The notes: generated by a model not told the origin, from the sequence alone. A stretch of DNA of 64,000 nucleotides from Neisseria yangbaofengii (GCF_014898075.1 NZ_CP062976.1:558001-622000); one strand, 5' to 3'. Shown: positions 8,826 through 18,068, counted from the stretch's first letter. Program-made: numbers and translations.

Positions 8826-9704
8826 ATGACCCAAGCTTCAGCTGGCCTGCGTTTTCGTCAAGCCGTTCAAGAATCTAATCCGTTGGCAGTGGTGGGCTGC
8901 GTCAATGCTTATTTTGCCCGTTTGGCGACCCGCAGCGGCTTCAAAGCGATTTATCTGTCCGGCGGCGGCGTGGCGGCGTGTTCGTGCGGCATTCCCGATT
9001 TGGGCATTACCACCATGGAAGACGTGTTAATCGATGCCCGCCGCATTACCGACAATGTGGATACGCCGCTGCTGGTGGATATTGATGTAGGTTGGGGCGG
9101 CGCATTCAACATCGCGCGCACCATCCGCAATTTCGAGCGCGCCGGTGTGGCTGCGGTACACATTGAAGACCAAGTGGCACAAAAACGTTGCGGCCACCGT
9201 CCGAATAAGGCCATCGTGTCTAAAGAAGAGATGGTTGACCGCATTAAAGCCGCTGTAGATGCGCGTGTGGATGAAAACTTCGTCATCATGGCGCGTACCG
9301 ATGCGTTGGCGGTGGAAGGCTTGGATGCAGCAATCGAGCGTGCGCAAGCCTGCGTGGAAGCCGGAGCCGACATGATTTTCCCGGAGGCGATGACTGAATT
9401 GGGCATGTACAGACAATTCGTCGATGCGGTGAAAGTTCCGGTATTGGCCAACATCACCGAATTCGGTTCAACTCCGCTTTATACCCAGCAGGAGTTGGCT
9501 GAAAACGGCGTGCAATTGGTGCTGTATCCGCTTTCAACCTTCCGTGCTGCCAGCAAAGCGGCATTGAATGTATATGAAGCGATTATGCGCGACGGCACGC
9601 AAGCCAATGTGGTTGATACCATGCAGACCCGTGCGGAATTGTATGAACACTTGGGCTATCACGATTTCGAACAGAAATTAGACCAATTGTTTCAAAATAA
9701 ATAA
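8826..9704 (+). CDS. prpB: 2-methylisocitrate lyase
   Basis: PrpB splits 2-methylisocitrate into pyruvate and succinate, the last step of the methylcitrate cycle. The 292-residue length fits. It is an isocitrate-lyase-family barrel with the metal-binding DIDVGWG segment near residue 85 and the catalytic loop KRCGHRP near residue 122. I chose the ATG at 8826, eight bases after an AGAGGAG site; the frame extends upstream without added family sequence. It is the first gene of the propionate cluster. In meningococci and gonococci sibling small RNAs are known to control prpB and prpC; whether that holds here is not visible. Confidence 0.96.
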   Translation: MTQASAGLRFRQAVQESNPLAVVGCVNAYFARLATRSGFKAIYLSGGGVAACSCGIPDLGITTMEDVLIDARRITDNVDTPLLVDIDVGWGGAFNIARTIRNFERAGVAAVHIEDQVAQKRCGHRPNKAIVSKEEMVDRIKAAVDARVDENFVIMARTDALAVEGLDAAIERAQACVEAGADMIFPEAMTELGMYRQFVDAVKVPVLANITEFGSTPLYTQQELAENGVQLVLYPLSTFRAASKAALNVYEAIMRDGTQANVVDTMQTRAELYEHLGYHDFEQKLDQLFQNK

Positions 9705-9730
9705 AGCCGTAGAAATAGAAGTTGTTGGAT

Positions 9731-9767
9731 TTTCAGACGGCCTGTCTCAGTGAAAGGCCGTCTGAAA
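9731..9767 (+). terminator. Inverted uptake sequences between prpB and prpC
   Basis: TTTCAGACGGCCT and its complement around an 11-base loop, with no clear T-run. It may cause partial termination and uneven expression within the cluster. Confidence 0.5.
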
Positions 9768-9806
9768 AATAATCATATTAAAAAAGAAATTAATAGGAGA
9801 AACATC

Positions 9807-10955
9807 ATGACAACCGAAACCCCGACTTTCAAACCGAAAAAATCCGTAGCCCTTTCAGGCGTGGCGGCGGGCAATACCGCATTGTGTACCGTAGGCCGTT
9901 CCGGTAACGATTTGAGCTACCGAGGCTACGACATCTTGGATTTGGCCGAACACTGCGAATTTGAAGAAGTCGCCCACCTGCTGATTCACGGCCATCTGCC
10001 GAATACGTTTGAACTGGCGGCCTACAAACAGAAACTGAAATCGCTGCGTGGTCTGCCGATTCGGGTAATTCAGGTATTGGAAAGCCTGCCGGCACATACC
10101 CACCCGATGGACGTAATGCGTACCGGCGTATCCATGCTCGGTTGCGTTCATCCTGAACGTGAAAGCCAGCCTTTGAGCGAAGCCCGAGACATTGCCGACA
10201 AACTGATTGCCTGCTTGGGCAGTATGCTGCTTTATTGGTATCAGTTTTCGCACAACGGCAAACGTATCGAAGTGGAAAGCAAAGAAGAAAGCATCGGCGG
10301 CCATTTCCTGCACCTGTTGCACGGCAAACGCCCGACCGAATCGCAAATCAGAGCCATGCACGTTTCCCTGATTCTGTATGCCGAACATGAATTCAACGCT
10401 TCCACCTTTACTTCCCGTGTGATTGCCGGTACCGGATCGGACATCTATTCCGCCATCACCGGCGCCATCGGCGCACTGAAAGGCCCGAAACACGGCGGTG
10501 CCAACGAAGTGGCATACGACATTCAAAAACGCTACCGCAACGCCGACGAAGCCGAAGCCGATATTCGGGAACGTATCGGCCGCAAAGAAATCGTGATTGG
10601 TTTCGGCCATCCGGTGTACACCATTTCCGACCCGAGAAATGTGGTGATTAAAGAAGTGGCACGCCGATTGAGCGAAGAAAAAGGCGATATGCGCCTGTTT
10701 GACATTGCCGAGCGTTTGGAAACCCTGATGTGGAACGAGAAAAAAATGTTCCCGAATCTGGACTGGTTCTCTGCCGTTTCCTACCAAAAACTGGGCGTAC
10801 CGACCGCCATGTTTACGCCGCTGTTCGTGATTTCCCGCACCACCGGCTGGGCGGCCCACGTTTTGGAACAGCGCCAAGACGGCAAAATTATCCGTCCTAG
10901 CGCCAACTACACCGGCCCTGATGATACCCCGTTCGTACCGCTGAGCGAGCGTTAA
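9807..10955 (+). CDS. prpC: 2-methylcitrate synthase
   Basis: PrpC joins propionyl-CoA to oxaloacetate to give 2-methylcitrate. The 382-residue product is a short-form citrate synthase. Its three catalytic residues are seen as the histidine in GPKHGGANE, the histidine in GFGHPVY and the aspartate in DWFSAVSYQ. The ATG at 9807 has a TAGGAGA site; the longer open frame upstream runs through uptake-sequence DNA and is not coding. It follows prpB by about 100 bp and is followed by an inverted uptake-sequence stop. Confidence 0.96.
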   Translation: MTTETPTFKPKKSVALSGVAAGNTALCTVGRSGNDLSYRGYDILDLAEHCEFEEVAHLLIHGHLPNTFELAAYKQKLKSLRGLPIRVIQVLESLPAHTHPMDVMRTGVSMLGCVHPERESQPLSEARDIADKLIACLGSMLLYWYQFSHNGKRIEVESKEESIGGHFLHLLHGKRPTESQIRAMHVSLILYAEHEFNASTFTSRVIAGTGSDIYSAITGAIGALKGPKHGGANEVAYDIQKRYRNADEAEADIRERIGRKEIVIGFGHPVYTISDPRNVVIKEVARRLSEEKGDMRLFDIAERLETLMWNEKKMFPNLDWFSAVSYQKLGVPTAMFTPLFVISRTTGWAAHVLEQRQDGKIIRPSANYTGPDDTPFVPLSER

Positions 10956-11012
10956 TCAAAAGCCGATAAACTCTTTTCGTGCCTTGATGCGGAATCAGTT
11001 TATCGGCCTGTC

Positions 11013-11055
11013 GATTTTCAGACGGCCTAAAAGATGTACAGGCCGTCTGAAAATC
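11013..11055 (+). terminator. Inverted uptake-sequence terminator after prpC
   Basis: 16-bp arms (GATTTTCAGACGGCCT and complement) around an 11-base loop. It separates prpBC from the BacA-like gene. Confidence 0.7.
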
Positions 11056-11185
11056 AGAGTGGTAATTAATAAAGTAGCATTCCCCATAAATTATTTATTA
11101 ATAATTAATTAGTGCCATTCTTTCCATTGTTTGAGCTGTGGTCGGATTTATTTATATTCCGTAATATTTGGAAGGAGTATATATC

Positions 11186-11704
11186 ATGATTATTGGCACT
11201 TTAGGCAACACGGAATTCCCGTCTACTTGCAGTTATGTAGCTGTAGTTGGTCAATTTCCAGGCTCCGCTATCAATCTTTACAGTACTTTTGAAGAGGCCG
11301 TGCATTGCTTGAAACGGCATGAAGTTGACAAGGTCGTTATACCTGCGGCGTATCCGAAGATCAATCCGATTATCATGGACGAAGATTTGGAGGCGGTTAA
11401 CAGTTTTATATTTAAAATTCCTGCTTTGGTACTTGCGGCAAAAAACGTATCAGATTCGGAGTTTGAATGTTTGTATTTTCATGAAGCTACATTGAGCCTG
11501 TTAAACAGAATAGAAGATAAATTTTGCTTTAAGTCCAAACAAACGGCAAATTCAAATACCGAGGCAGCATTACAAGCAGCGCTATCTGATAAAAATGCTT
11601 GTATAACCAATTCTGTTTGTGTTGGAAAATTCGGGCTGAATATTCTGCAAACCGTCAAATCGGGATTTAAAATGCCTTTTATCGAATTTAAAGATAGGGG
11701 CTGA
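11186..11704 (+). CDS. Prephenate decarboxylase/dehydratase-like protein (BacA-like)
   Basis: A 172-residue protein that looks like one periplasmic-binding-type prephenate-processing domain. It starts MIIGTLGNTEFPSTCSYVA, like the GPxGTxSxxA entry of prephenate dehydratases, and ends ITNSVCVGKFGLNILQTVKS, like the domain's closing segment. The catalytic NxTRF of true dehydratases (present in PheA in this window) is replaced by GFKMPFIEF, as in the non-aromatizing prephenate decarboxylases such as BacA of bacilysin synthesis. This assignment is an inference from motifs. The ATG at 11186 has an ideal AAGGAG site. It is coupled to the LysE-type exporter 3 bases downstream and is out of place in a propionate cluster. 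Confidence 0.55.
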   Translation: MIIGTLGNTEFPSTCSYVAVVGQFPGSAINLYSTFEEAVHCLKRHEVDKVVIPAAYPKINPIIMDEDLEAVNSFIFKIPALVLAAKNVSDSEFECLYFHEATLSLLNRIEDKFCFKSKQTANSNTEAALQAALSDKNACITNSVCVGKFGLNILQTVKSGFKMPFIEFKDRG

Positions 11705-11707
11705 TTT

Positions 11708-12340
11708 GTGGATACCGGAAATATTGTTTATTTTTTCCTTTCCAGTGTGTTGGTTGCCGCTCTGCCCGGTCCGGCGATGATGTTGGTGGTGCAAGGATCG
11801 GTAAATGGCGGATGGCCCAAAGGGGCGGCGGTTACGGGCGGAATTTTGTCGGCGGATGCGCTATTGTTGGCTGCTGTGTGTCTGGGTGTGGGCAGTTTGA
11901 TTGCTTCTTCACCTTCGGTATTGGCGGTAATGAATATTTTTTCTTCGCTGTATCTGATCTATCTGGCAGTCGGTTCATTCCGTCAAATACGCAGCCTAAA
12001 GTTAGAATTGGAAACACCTTTGCAAAAAAGTACCTGGCAGTCCGGGTTTATTATTACCATCATCAATCCCAAAACCATTATTTTTCTCATTGCCTACCTG
12101 CCGCGTTTTGTTAACCGGGATTCGGCTTGGTCGGAAAGTATGCAGTTGGCGGTATTGTCGTTTTGGTTTTTAGCGGCCGTAGCCGTAGTAATGCTGTGTT
12201 ATGCCTTGGCGGCGCACCGGGCAAGGAATTTTTTGTCGAAGGCGGCGGTACGTCGAGCGATGGAAGCAGTTTTCGGTACGGTTTTATTGTTTATCGGGCT
12301 CAGCGGGCTGAGTGAGTTATTGGATTCTTTAAGAAATTAA
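11708..12340 (+). CDS. LysE/RhtB-family amino-acid exporter
   Basis: A 210-residue inner-membrane protein with six hydrophobic helices and the family signature LPGPAMMLVVQGSVNGGWPKG near residues 20-40. Such proteins export amino acids (lysine, threonine, homoserine lactone and others). It starts at a GTG at 11708, three bases after the stop of the BacA-like gene; its AGGGG site lies inside that gene's end, so the two are translationally coupled. The pairing suggests it exports the product of the upstream enzyme or a derived amino acid. That is an inference. Confidence 0.85.
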   Translation: MDTGNIVYFFLSSVLVAALPGPAMMLVVQGSVNGGWPKGAAVTGGILSADALLLAAVCLGVGSLIASSPSVLAVMNIFSSLYLIYLAVGSFRQIRSLKLELETPLQKSTWQSGFIITIINPKTIIFLIAYLPRFVNRDSAWSESMQLAVLSFWFLAAVAVVMLCYALAAHRARNFLSKAAVRRAMEAVFGTVLLFIGLSGLSELLDSLRN

Positions 12341-12352
12341 AGTGAATTCACG

Positions 12353-12463
12353 TTATTCGGGCAGTGCCTCGGCGGGAACGGCGCAGCAATTGACCGACCG
12401 TACATCGGGCATACGGATTAGCGTGGATTTGTGCGGCTTATACCAAAAGTCAGTGTTAATCAA
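12353..12463 (-). pseudogene. Possible remnant of a gene's 3' end
   Basis: On the minus strand a 36-codon open frame ends in a protein-like sequence (WYKPHKSTLIRMPDVRSVNC, then ending ALPE). No ATG or ribosome binding site precedes it; only a TTG at 12463 next to an uptake sequence. It looks like the C-terminus of a protein whose front is missing. I do not recognise the parent family. Confidence 0.3.
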
Positions 12464-12506
12464 ACAGGCCGTCTGAAACCAACGTTAAAGAAAAGTACAA
12501 TTGAGT

Positions 12507-13289
12507 ATGAGCAAAGATTGGAATCCGCAACACTATCAGCGTTTTGAAAAAGAACGCAACCGCCCGCCGGCTGAATTGTTGGCACGGATTGCGCACATCA
12601 AAGCGCAACGGATAACCGATTTGGGTTGCGGTTCGGGCAGCAGCACCGCTTTATTGCGCCAAGCTTGGCCGCAAGCCGAAATTACCGGTGTGGACAGTTC
12701 GCCCGCCATGCTTGCCGCCGCGCAGGAAAAATTGCCCGATTGCCGTTTTGTGTTGCAGGATTTTCACGATTGGAAGCCGGAGGTGCCGCAAGATATTGTA
12801 TTCGCCAATGCGTCGCTGCAATGGTCGGATACGCCGCAAACGCTGTTGCCGTACCTTGTCCGCCAGTTGGACCAAGGCGGTGTGTTGGCGGCGCAAATGC
12901 CCGATAATTTGAACGAACCGTCGCATTTTCTGATGCAAGACACCGCTGCTTTACCCAAGTGGAAACATTTGAACCAAGCTGCCGACATCCGTCCGCCGGT
13001 GTGGGATGTGTACCGCTATTACGATTTGCTGGCGGCGCAAGGTTGCGAAGTCGATGTGTGGCGTACGGTGTATTACCACGTTTTGCCCGACACCGCTGCT
13101 ATCGCCGATATGTTTGCCAGCACCGCACTGCGCCCTTATCTGGTGTGTTTGGACGAAGCGCAGAAGTGCGAATTTATGCAGGAATATATCGATCAATTAA
13201 ACCGGTATTACCCGTGTCGGCACGATGGCAATGTGTTGCTGGCTTTGCCGCGAATGTTTATTGCGGCGCATAAAAATCAGGCCGCCTGA
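12507..13289 (+). CDS. tam: Trans-aconitate 2-methyltransferase
   Basis: Tam methylates trans-aconitate, a spontaneous by-product of aconitase chemistry that inhibits the enzyme, using S-adenosylmethionine. The 260-residue product has the class-I methyltransferase motif ITDLGCGSGSSTALL at residues 35-50, VDSSPAML near 62 and the family's NASLQWSD segment. The ATG at 12507 follows an AAAGAAAAG site. It lies just ahead of acnD, so it probably serves as damage control for aconitate-type intermediates of the methylcitrate cycle. Confidence 0.9.
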   Translation: MSKDWNPQHYQRFEKERNRPPAELLARIAHIKAQRITDLGCGSGSSTALLRQAWPQAEITGVDSSPAMLAAAQEKLPDCRFVLQDFHDWKPEVPQDIVFANASLQWSDTPQTLLPYLVRQLDQGGVLAAQMPDNLNEPSHFLMQDTAALPKWKHLNQAADIRPPVWDVYRYYDLLAAQGCEVDVWRTVYYHVLPDTAAIADMFASTALRPYLVCLDEAQKCEFMQEYIDQLNRYYPCRHDGNVLLALPRMFIAAHKNQAA

Positions 13290-13402
13290 AAGCGGCGATT
13301 GCTATCGTCAAAACTATTTTTCAGACGGCCTGACAGCCGGACAGGCTGTCTGAAACCCAAAGCAGTCAAACAGAAGAAAAACATCAATCACTGGAGATCA
13401 CC

Positions 13403-16006
13403 ATGTCTAGCCAAATCTATAAAAAACCGTTACCCGATACCAATCTGGAATATTTCGATGCCCGCCAAGCCTGCGAAGATATTCAGGCGGGTTCTTATGA
13501 CAAGCTGCCTTATACAAGCCGTATTCTGGCGGAAAACCTGATTAACCGTGCCGAAAACGTGCCGCTGGAAACTTTGCAGTCATGGCTGAAGCAGCTGATT
13601 GAAAACAAACAGGAACTGGATTTTCCGTGGTATCCCGCACGTGTGGTGTGCCACGATATTTTGGGGCAGACGGCATTGGTCGATTTGGCAGGGCTGCGTG
13701 ATGCGATTGCCGAAAAAGGCGGCGATCCGAGCAAAGTCAATCCGGTGGTGCAAACCCAGCTGATTGTCGATCACTCATTGGCGGTGGAATGCGGCGGTTA
13801 CGACCCCGACGCTTTTCGCAAAAACCGTGAAATCGAAGACCGCCGCAACGAAGACCGTTTCCACTTTATCAACTGGACGAAAACCGCTTTTGAAAATGTG
13901 GACGTGATTCCCGCAGGCAACGGCATTATGCACCAAATCAATCTGGAAAAAATGTCGCCCGTGGTTCAGGTGAAAAACGGCATTGCTTTCCCCGATACCT
14001 GTGTCGGTACCGACAGCCATACGCCGCATGTGGACGCTTTGGGCGTGATTTCGGTGGGCGTGGGCGGTTTGGAAGCGGAAACCGTGATGCTGGGGCGGGC
14101 TTCGATGATGCGCCTGCCCGATATTGTCGGCGTAGAATTGACCGGCAAACGCCAAGCGGGTATTACCGCCACCGATATTGTGTTGGCGCTGACCGAATTT
14201 CTGCGTAAAGAACGGGTAGTCGGTGCATTTGTCGAATTTTTCGGCGAAGGCGCACGCAGCCTGTCTATCGGCGACCGAGCCACGATTTCCAACATGACCC
14301 CTGAATTCGGTGCAACCGCCGCCTTATTTTCGATTGACGAACAAACCATTGATTATTTGAAACTGACCGGCCGTGATGATGCGCAAGTCAAATTGGTGGA
14401 AACCTACGCCAAAACCGCAGGTCTGTGGGCCGATGATTTGAAAACCGCCCGCTATCCCCGTGTTCTGACCTTCGATTTATCGTCTGTTACCCGCAATATG
14501 GCGGGGCCGAGTAATCCGCACGCCCGTTTTGCTACCGCTGATTTGGCGGCCAAAGGTTTGGCACAGCCTTATGAAATTCCGGCCGACGGCAAAATGCCCG
14601 ACGGTGCAGTGATTATTGCGGCGATTACCTCGTGTACCAACACGTCCAACCCGCGCAACGTAGTGGCCGCCGCCTTGCTGGCACGCAATGCCAACCGTTT
14701 GGGCTTGAGCCGTAAACCATGGGTGAAAACCTCGTTTGCTCCCGGCTCGAAAGTGGCGGAAATCTATTTGAAAGAAGCGGGCTTGTTGTCGGAAATGGAA
14801 CAACTCGGTTTCGGTATTGTGGCCTTTGCCTGTACCACCTGCAACGGCATGTCGGGCGCACTCGATCCGAACATCCAACAGGAAATCATCGACCGTGATT
14901 TGTATGCCACGGCCGTATTGTCGGGCAACCGCAACTTTGACGGCCGTATCCATCCGTATGCCAAACAGGCGTTTTTGGCATCGCCGCCTTTAGTGGTGGC
15001 GTATGCGATTGCCGGTTCGATTCGTTTCGACATTGAAAACGATGTGCTGGGCATTTCAGACGGCAAAGAAATTCGTTTGAAAGACATTTGGCCGAGCGAT
15101 GAAGAAATTGATGAAATCGTTGCCCGATATGTGAAACCGCAGCAGTTCCGTGATGTGTATATCCCGATGTTTGACACCGGCGAAGCAGAAAAAGCACCGT
15201 CGCCGCTGTATGACTGGCGGCCGATGTCCACCTATATCCGCCGTCCGCCGTATTGGGAAGGCGCATTGGCCGGTGAGCGGACATTAAAAGGTATGCGTCC
15301 GCTGGCGATTTTGCCCGACAACATTACCACCGATCATCTTTCGCCAAGTAATGCCATTCTGCCGACCAGTGCCGCCGGTGAATATCTTGCGAAAATGGGG
15401 CTGCCCGAAGAAGATTTTAACTCTTACGCCACCCACCGCGGCGATCACCTGACCGCCCAACGTGCCACGTTTGCCAATCCTAAGTTATTCAATGAAATGG
15501 TGAAAAACGAAGACGGCACCACCCGACAAGGTTCGCTGGCAAGGGTTGAACCCGAAGGCAAAGTGATGCGCATGTGGGAAGCGATTGAAACCTATATGAA
15601 CCGCAAACAGCCGCTGATTATCGTGGCGGGCGCAGATTACGGGCAAGGTTCGAGCCGCGACTGGGCGGCAAAAGGCGTACGCTTGGCGGGCGTAGAGGCG
15701 ATTGTGGCCGAAGGCTTCGAGCGTATCCACCGTACCAACCTGATCGGCATGGGTGTGTTACCGCTGCAATTCAAAGAAGGCACCAACCGCCACACGCTGA
15801 AGCTGGACGGCACGGAAACTTATGATGTCATCGGCACACGCGAACCGCGCAGCGATTTGACTTTGGTGATTCACCGTCAAAACGGCGAAACAGAGGAAGT
15901 GGCGGTTACCTGCCGCTTGGATACTGCCGAAGAAGTATTGATTTACGAAGCCGGCGGTGTGCTGCAACGCTTTGCACAAGACTTCTTGGAAGGTAACGCC
16001 GCATAA
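13403..16006 (+). CDS. acnD: Fe/S-dependent 2-methylcitrate dehydratase
   Basis: AcnD dehydrates 2-methylcitrate to a 2-methylaconitate isomer that needs PrpF to continue the cycle. The 867-residue product is an aconitase-A-type enzyme. Cluster cysteines are seen in TSCTNTSNP near residue 412 and in the ACTTCNGMSG segment near 478. The swivelling C-terminal domain carries the YGQGSSRDWAAKG substrate-binding loop near 748. The ATG at 13403 has a TGGAGAT site. Together with prpF it replaces the PrpD route of enteric bacteria. Confidence 0.95.
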   Translation: MSSQIYKKPLPDTNLEYFDARQACEDIQAGSYDKLPYTSRILAENLINRAENVPLETLQSWLKQLIENKQELDFPWYPARVVCHDILGQTALVDLAGLRDAIAEKGGDPSKVNPVVQTQLIVDHSLAVECGGYDPDAFRKNREIEDRRNEDRFHFINWTKTAFENVDVIPAGNGIMHQINLEKMSPVVQVKNGIAFPDTCVGTDSHTPHVDALGVISVGVGGLEAETVMLGRASMMRLPDIVGVELTGKRQAGITATDIVLALTEFLRKERVVGAFVEFFGEGARSLSIGDRATISNMTPEFGATAALFSIDEQTIDYLKLTGRDDAQVKLVETYAKTAGLWADDLKTARYPRVLTFDLSSVTRNMAGPSNPHARFATADLAAKGLAQPYEIPADGKMPDGAVIIAAITSCTNTSNPRNVVAAALLARNANRLGLSRKPWVKTSFAPGSKVAEIYLKEAGLLSEMEQLGFGIVAFACTTCNGMSGALDPNIQQEIIDRDLYATAVLSGNRNFDGRIHPYAKQAFLASPPLVVAYAIAGSIRFDIENDVLGISDGKEIRLKDIWPSDEEIDEIVARYVKPQQFRDVYIPMFDTGEAEKAPSPLYDWRPMSTYIRRPPYWEGALAGERTLKGMRPLAILPDNITTDHLSPSNAILPTSAAGEYLAKMGLPEEDFNSYATHRGDHLTAQRATFANPKLFNEMVKNEDGTTRQGSLARVEPEGKVMRMWEAIETYMNRKQPLIIVAGADYGQGSSRDWAAKGVRLAGVEAIVAEGFERIHRTNLIGMGVLPLQFKEGTNRHTLKLDGTETYDVIGTREPRSDLTLVIHRQNGETEEVAVTCRLDTAEEVLIYEAGGVLQRFAQDFLEGNAA

Positions 16007-16010
16007 GCGT

Positions 16011-16046
16011 TTCAGACGGCCTTGTGTATCCGCAAGGCCGTCTGAA
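16011..16046 (+). terminator. Inverted uptake sequences between acnD and prpF
   Basis: TTCAGACGGCCTTG and its complement with an 8-base loop. A second pair lies at 16112-16149. Both sit in the 170-bp gap and may lower prpF expression. Confidence 0.55.
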
Positions 16047-16176
16047 CTTATACAATGGCAAGTAGGGTGGGTGTAAACCCGCATTGTTCAGACGACAAAT
16101 ATTCTGAAAAACTTCAGACGGCCTCATTGCTAAACAGGCCGTCTGAAACCCAAACAAGAAAAAAAGGAGAATCAAA

Positions 16177-17346
16177 ATGCCGCAAATAAAAATCCCGGCC
16201 ATCTACTACCGCGGCGGCACATCCAAAGGCGTATTTTTCAAACGCACCGATTTACCCGAAGCCGCGCAACAGGCAGGCGAAGCGCGCGATAAAATCCTGT
16301 TGCGCGTGTTAGGCAGCCCGGACCCTTACGGAAAACAAATCGACGGTTTGGGCAATGCCAGCTCGTCCACCAGCAAGGCCGTGATTTTGGATAAATCCGA
16401 ACGCGCCGGCCACGATGTCGATTATCTGTTCGGCCAAGTGTCGATTGACAAACCGTTTGTCGATTGGAGCGGCAACTGCGGTAACCTCACCGCTGCCGTG
16501 GGCGCATTCGCCATTTCGCAAGGTCTGGTTGACCCGGCCAAAGTCCCTTCGGACGGCATTTGTACCGTCAATATCTGGCAGCAAAACATCGGCAAAACCA
16601 TCATTGCCCATGTGCCGATGCAAAACGGCGAGGTATTGGAAACCGGCGGTTTCGAACTCGACGGCGTGACCTTTCCGGCCGCCGAAGTACAAATCGAATT
16701 TCTTGACCCTGCCGACGGCGAAGGCAGCATGTTCCCGACCGGCAATGTAGTGGACGATTTAGACGTACCGAATATCGGCACCTTCAAAGCCACCATGATT
16801 AATGCCGGCATTCCGACCATTTTCCTGAACGCCGCCGATTTGGGCTACACCGGCACCGAATTGCAGGACGACATCAACAACGATCCGGCCGCTTTGGAAA
16901 AACTGGAAACCATCCGCGCATACGGCGCCGTCAAAATGGGCTTGATTCAAGACGTGGCCGAAGCTGCCACCCGAGCGCATACGCCGAAAGTAGCTTTTGT
17001 CGCGCCTCCGGCCGATTACACCGCATCCGGCGGCAAAGCCATCAAAGCAGGCGACATTGATTTGCTGGTGCGCGCCATGAGCATGGGCAAACTGCACCAC
17101 GCCATGATGGGCACGGCTTCCGTTGCCATCGCCACCGCAGCCGCCGTCGAAGGCAGTTTGGTGAATTTGGCAGCAGGCGGCGGTAAACGTGATGCCGTGC
17201 GCTTCGGTCATCCGTCCGGTACTTTGCGTGTAGGTGCATCGGCCGAGTTGGTTGAAGGCCAATGGATTGCCACCAAAGCCGTGATGAGCCGCAGCGCCCG
17301 CGTGATTATGGAAGGCCGGGTGCGTGTGCCGGATGATACGTTTTAA
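16177..17346 (+). CDS. prpF: 2-methylaconitate cis-trans isomerase
   Basis: PrpF isomerises the 2-methylaconitate made by AcnD into the form that aconitase can hydrate to 2-methylisocitrate. The 389-residue product has the family's opening YYRGGTSKGVFFK near residue 10 and the DWSGNCGNLTAAVG active-site segment near 92, followed by the two-domain PrpF/DAP-epimerase-like fold. The ATG at 16177 has an AAAAGGAGA site. It closes the propionate cluster; the acnD-prpF pair is a recognised partnership. Confidence 0.95.
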   Translation: MPQIKIPAIYYRGGTSKGVFFKRTDLPEAAQQAGEARDKILLRVLGSPDPYGKQIDGLGNASSSTSKAVILDKSERAGHDVDYLFGQVSIDKPFVDWSGNCGNLTAAVGAFAISQGLVDPAKVPSDGICTVNIWQQNIGKTIIAHVPMQNGEVLETGGFELDGVTFPAAEVQIEFLDPADGEGSMFPTGNVVDDLDVPNIGTFKATMINAGIPTIFLNAADLGYTGTELQDDINNDPAALEKLETIRAYGAVKMGLIQDVAEAATRAHTPKVAFVAPPADYTASGGKAIKAGDIDLLVRAMSMGKLHHAMMGTASVAIATAAAVEGSLVNLAAGGGKRDAVRFGHPSGTLRVGASAELVEGQWIATKAVMSRSARVIMEGRVRVPDDTF

Positions 17347-17467
17347 GGCAGTTTGAAATAAGTTTGATGATAGGCCGTCTGAAACTGAGTTTCAGACTGC
17401 CTAACTTTTAACCGGCAGTCACTTGTAAATAAACTGACGAATCCGCTGGCGCAGCCGAACGCAGCAT

Positions 17468-17537
17468 GATTTTGGCAGAGAAAAGGCTCGCTGTTTGAGC
17501 CGCCCTAAGCGGCAAGTTCGAGCCTGCTGCCAAAATC
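17468..17537. repeat. 70-base nested hairpin
   Basis: Outer arms GATTTTGGCAG (17468-17478) and CTGCCAAAATC (17527-17537) are perfect. A second pair AGGCTCG (17484-17490) and CGAGCCT (17519-17525) and a third pair GCCGC/GCGGC near 17499-17513 nest inside. It could be a structured RNA or a DNA cruciform site. No T-run follows, so it is not a normal terminator. Confidence 0.6.
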
Positions 17538-17601
17538 TTGTGAAGTAAGAGAAGTCCGCCCCAAAGGATGAACCTGCAACTGCGGCCGCCTTTCTTTTGT
17601 T

Positions 17602-17815
17602 TACTTTCAGCTTCGCAGAAATTCTGCTTTCTGACGGAAACCTCGTTTCAGCTCCGCAGAAACGCTGCTTGCTTCGGAAACTTCGTTTTAGCTCCGCAGA
17701 AACTCTGCTTGCTTCGGAAACTTCGTTTTAGTTTCGCAGAAACTCTGCTTCCTTCGGAAACTTCGTTTTAGCTTCGCAGAAACTCTGCTTCCTTTGGAAA
17801 CTTCGTTTTCTTTGG
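17602..17815. repeat. Five tandem copies of a 40-bp unit
   Basis: The unit reads roughly GCTTCGCAGAAACTCTGCTT then CCTTCGGAAACTTCGTTTTA. Copies begin at about 17610, 17651, 17691, 17731 and 17771 with spacings of 41, 40, 40 and 40. Copies differ at a few positions, the first being the most divergent, so the array is not brand new. Each unit has short internal palindromes (GCAGA..TCTGC, CGAAG..CTTCG). Confidence 0.85.
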
Positions 17816-17960
17816 TGAAACAAAGAAAAAACAGGCGGCTTTGCGTCCATAAAGCGCAAACATCAAATCTACAGAAGTAGTCAATAAATCCGATAAATTG
17901 AAATTCAGAAAATATTTTCACGATAGTGTTAAAAAAGTGATGTTTACTTGTTTGCGTAGA

Positions 17961-18002
17961 CAAAAGGCGGTCTGAACCCAAAAACTTTCAGACGGCCTTT
18001 TG
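17961..18002. terminator. Imperfect inverted uptake-sequence hairpin
   Basis: CAAAAGGCGGTCTGAA pairs with TTCAGACGGCCTTTTG apart from one base (GGCGG for GGCCG). It lies 67 bases before the YciO-like gene. Confidence 0.45.
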
Positions 18003-18068
18003 TCTTTTCAATCAATAAGTTTTACAATATGCGCCGAACCAAAAACATTAAACGCAAAGGACACAAAC

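Larger units (their letters stand above)
17347..17950. other. Repeat-rich gene-free spacer
   Basis: This 600-bp stretch holds a degenerate uptake pair (17371-17402), a 70-base interrupted hairpin (17468-17537) and five 40-bp tandem repeats (17602-17815). Open frames across the repeats on both strands only reflect the repetition. From 17820 to 17950 I see nothing. Confidence 0.6.

Noticed and set aside
9855-10877. A 340-codon minus-strand frame across prpC
   Set aside because: Shadow of prpC; no start signal and no recognisable domain, while prpC shows all catalytic motifs.
17602-17815. Possible CRISPR array
   Set aside because: Units abut directly with no unique spacers, and there are no cas genes nearby.
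17568-17981. Open frames on both strands over the 40-bp tandem repeats
   Set aside because: Their translations simply repeat (AETLLPSETSF-like units) and lack start signals; they arise from the repeats.
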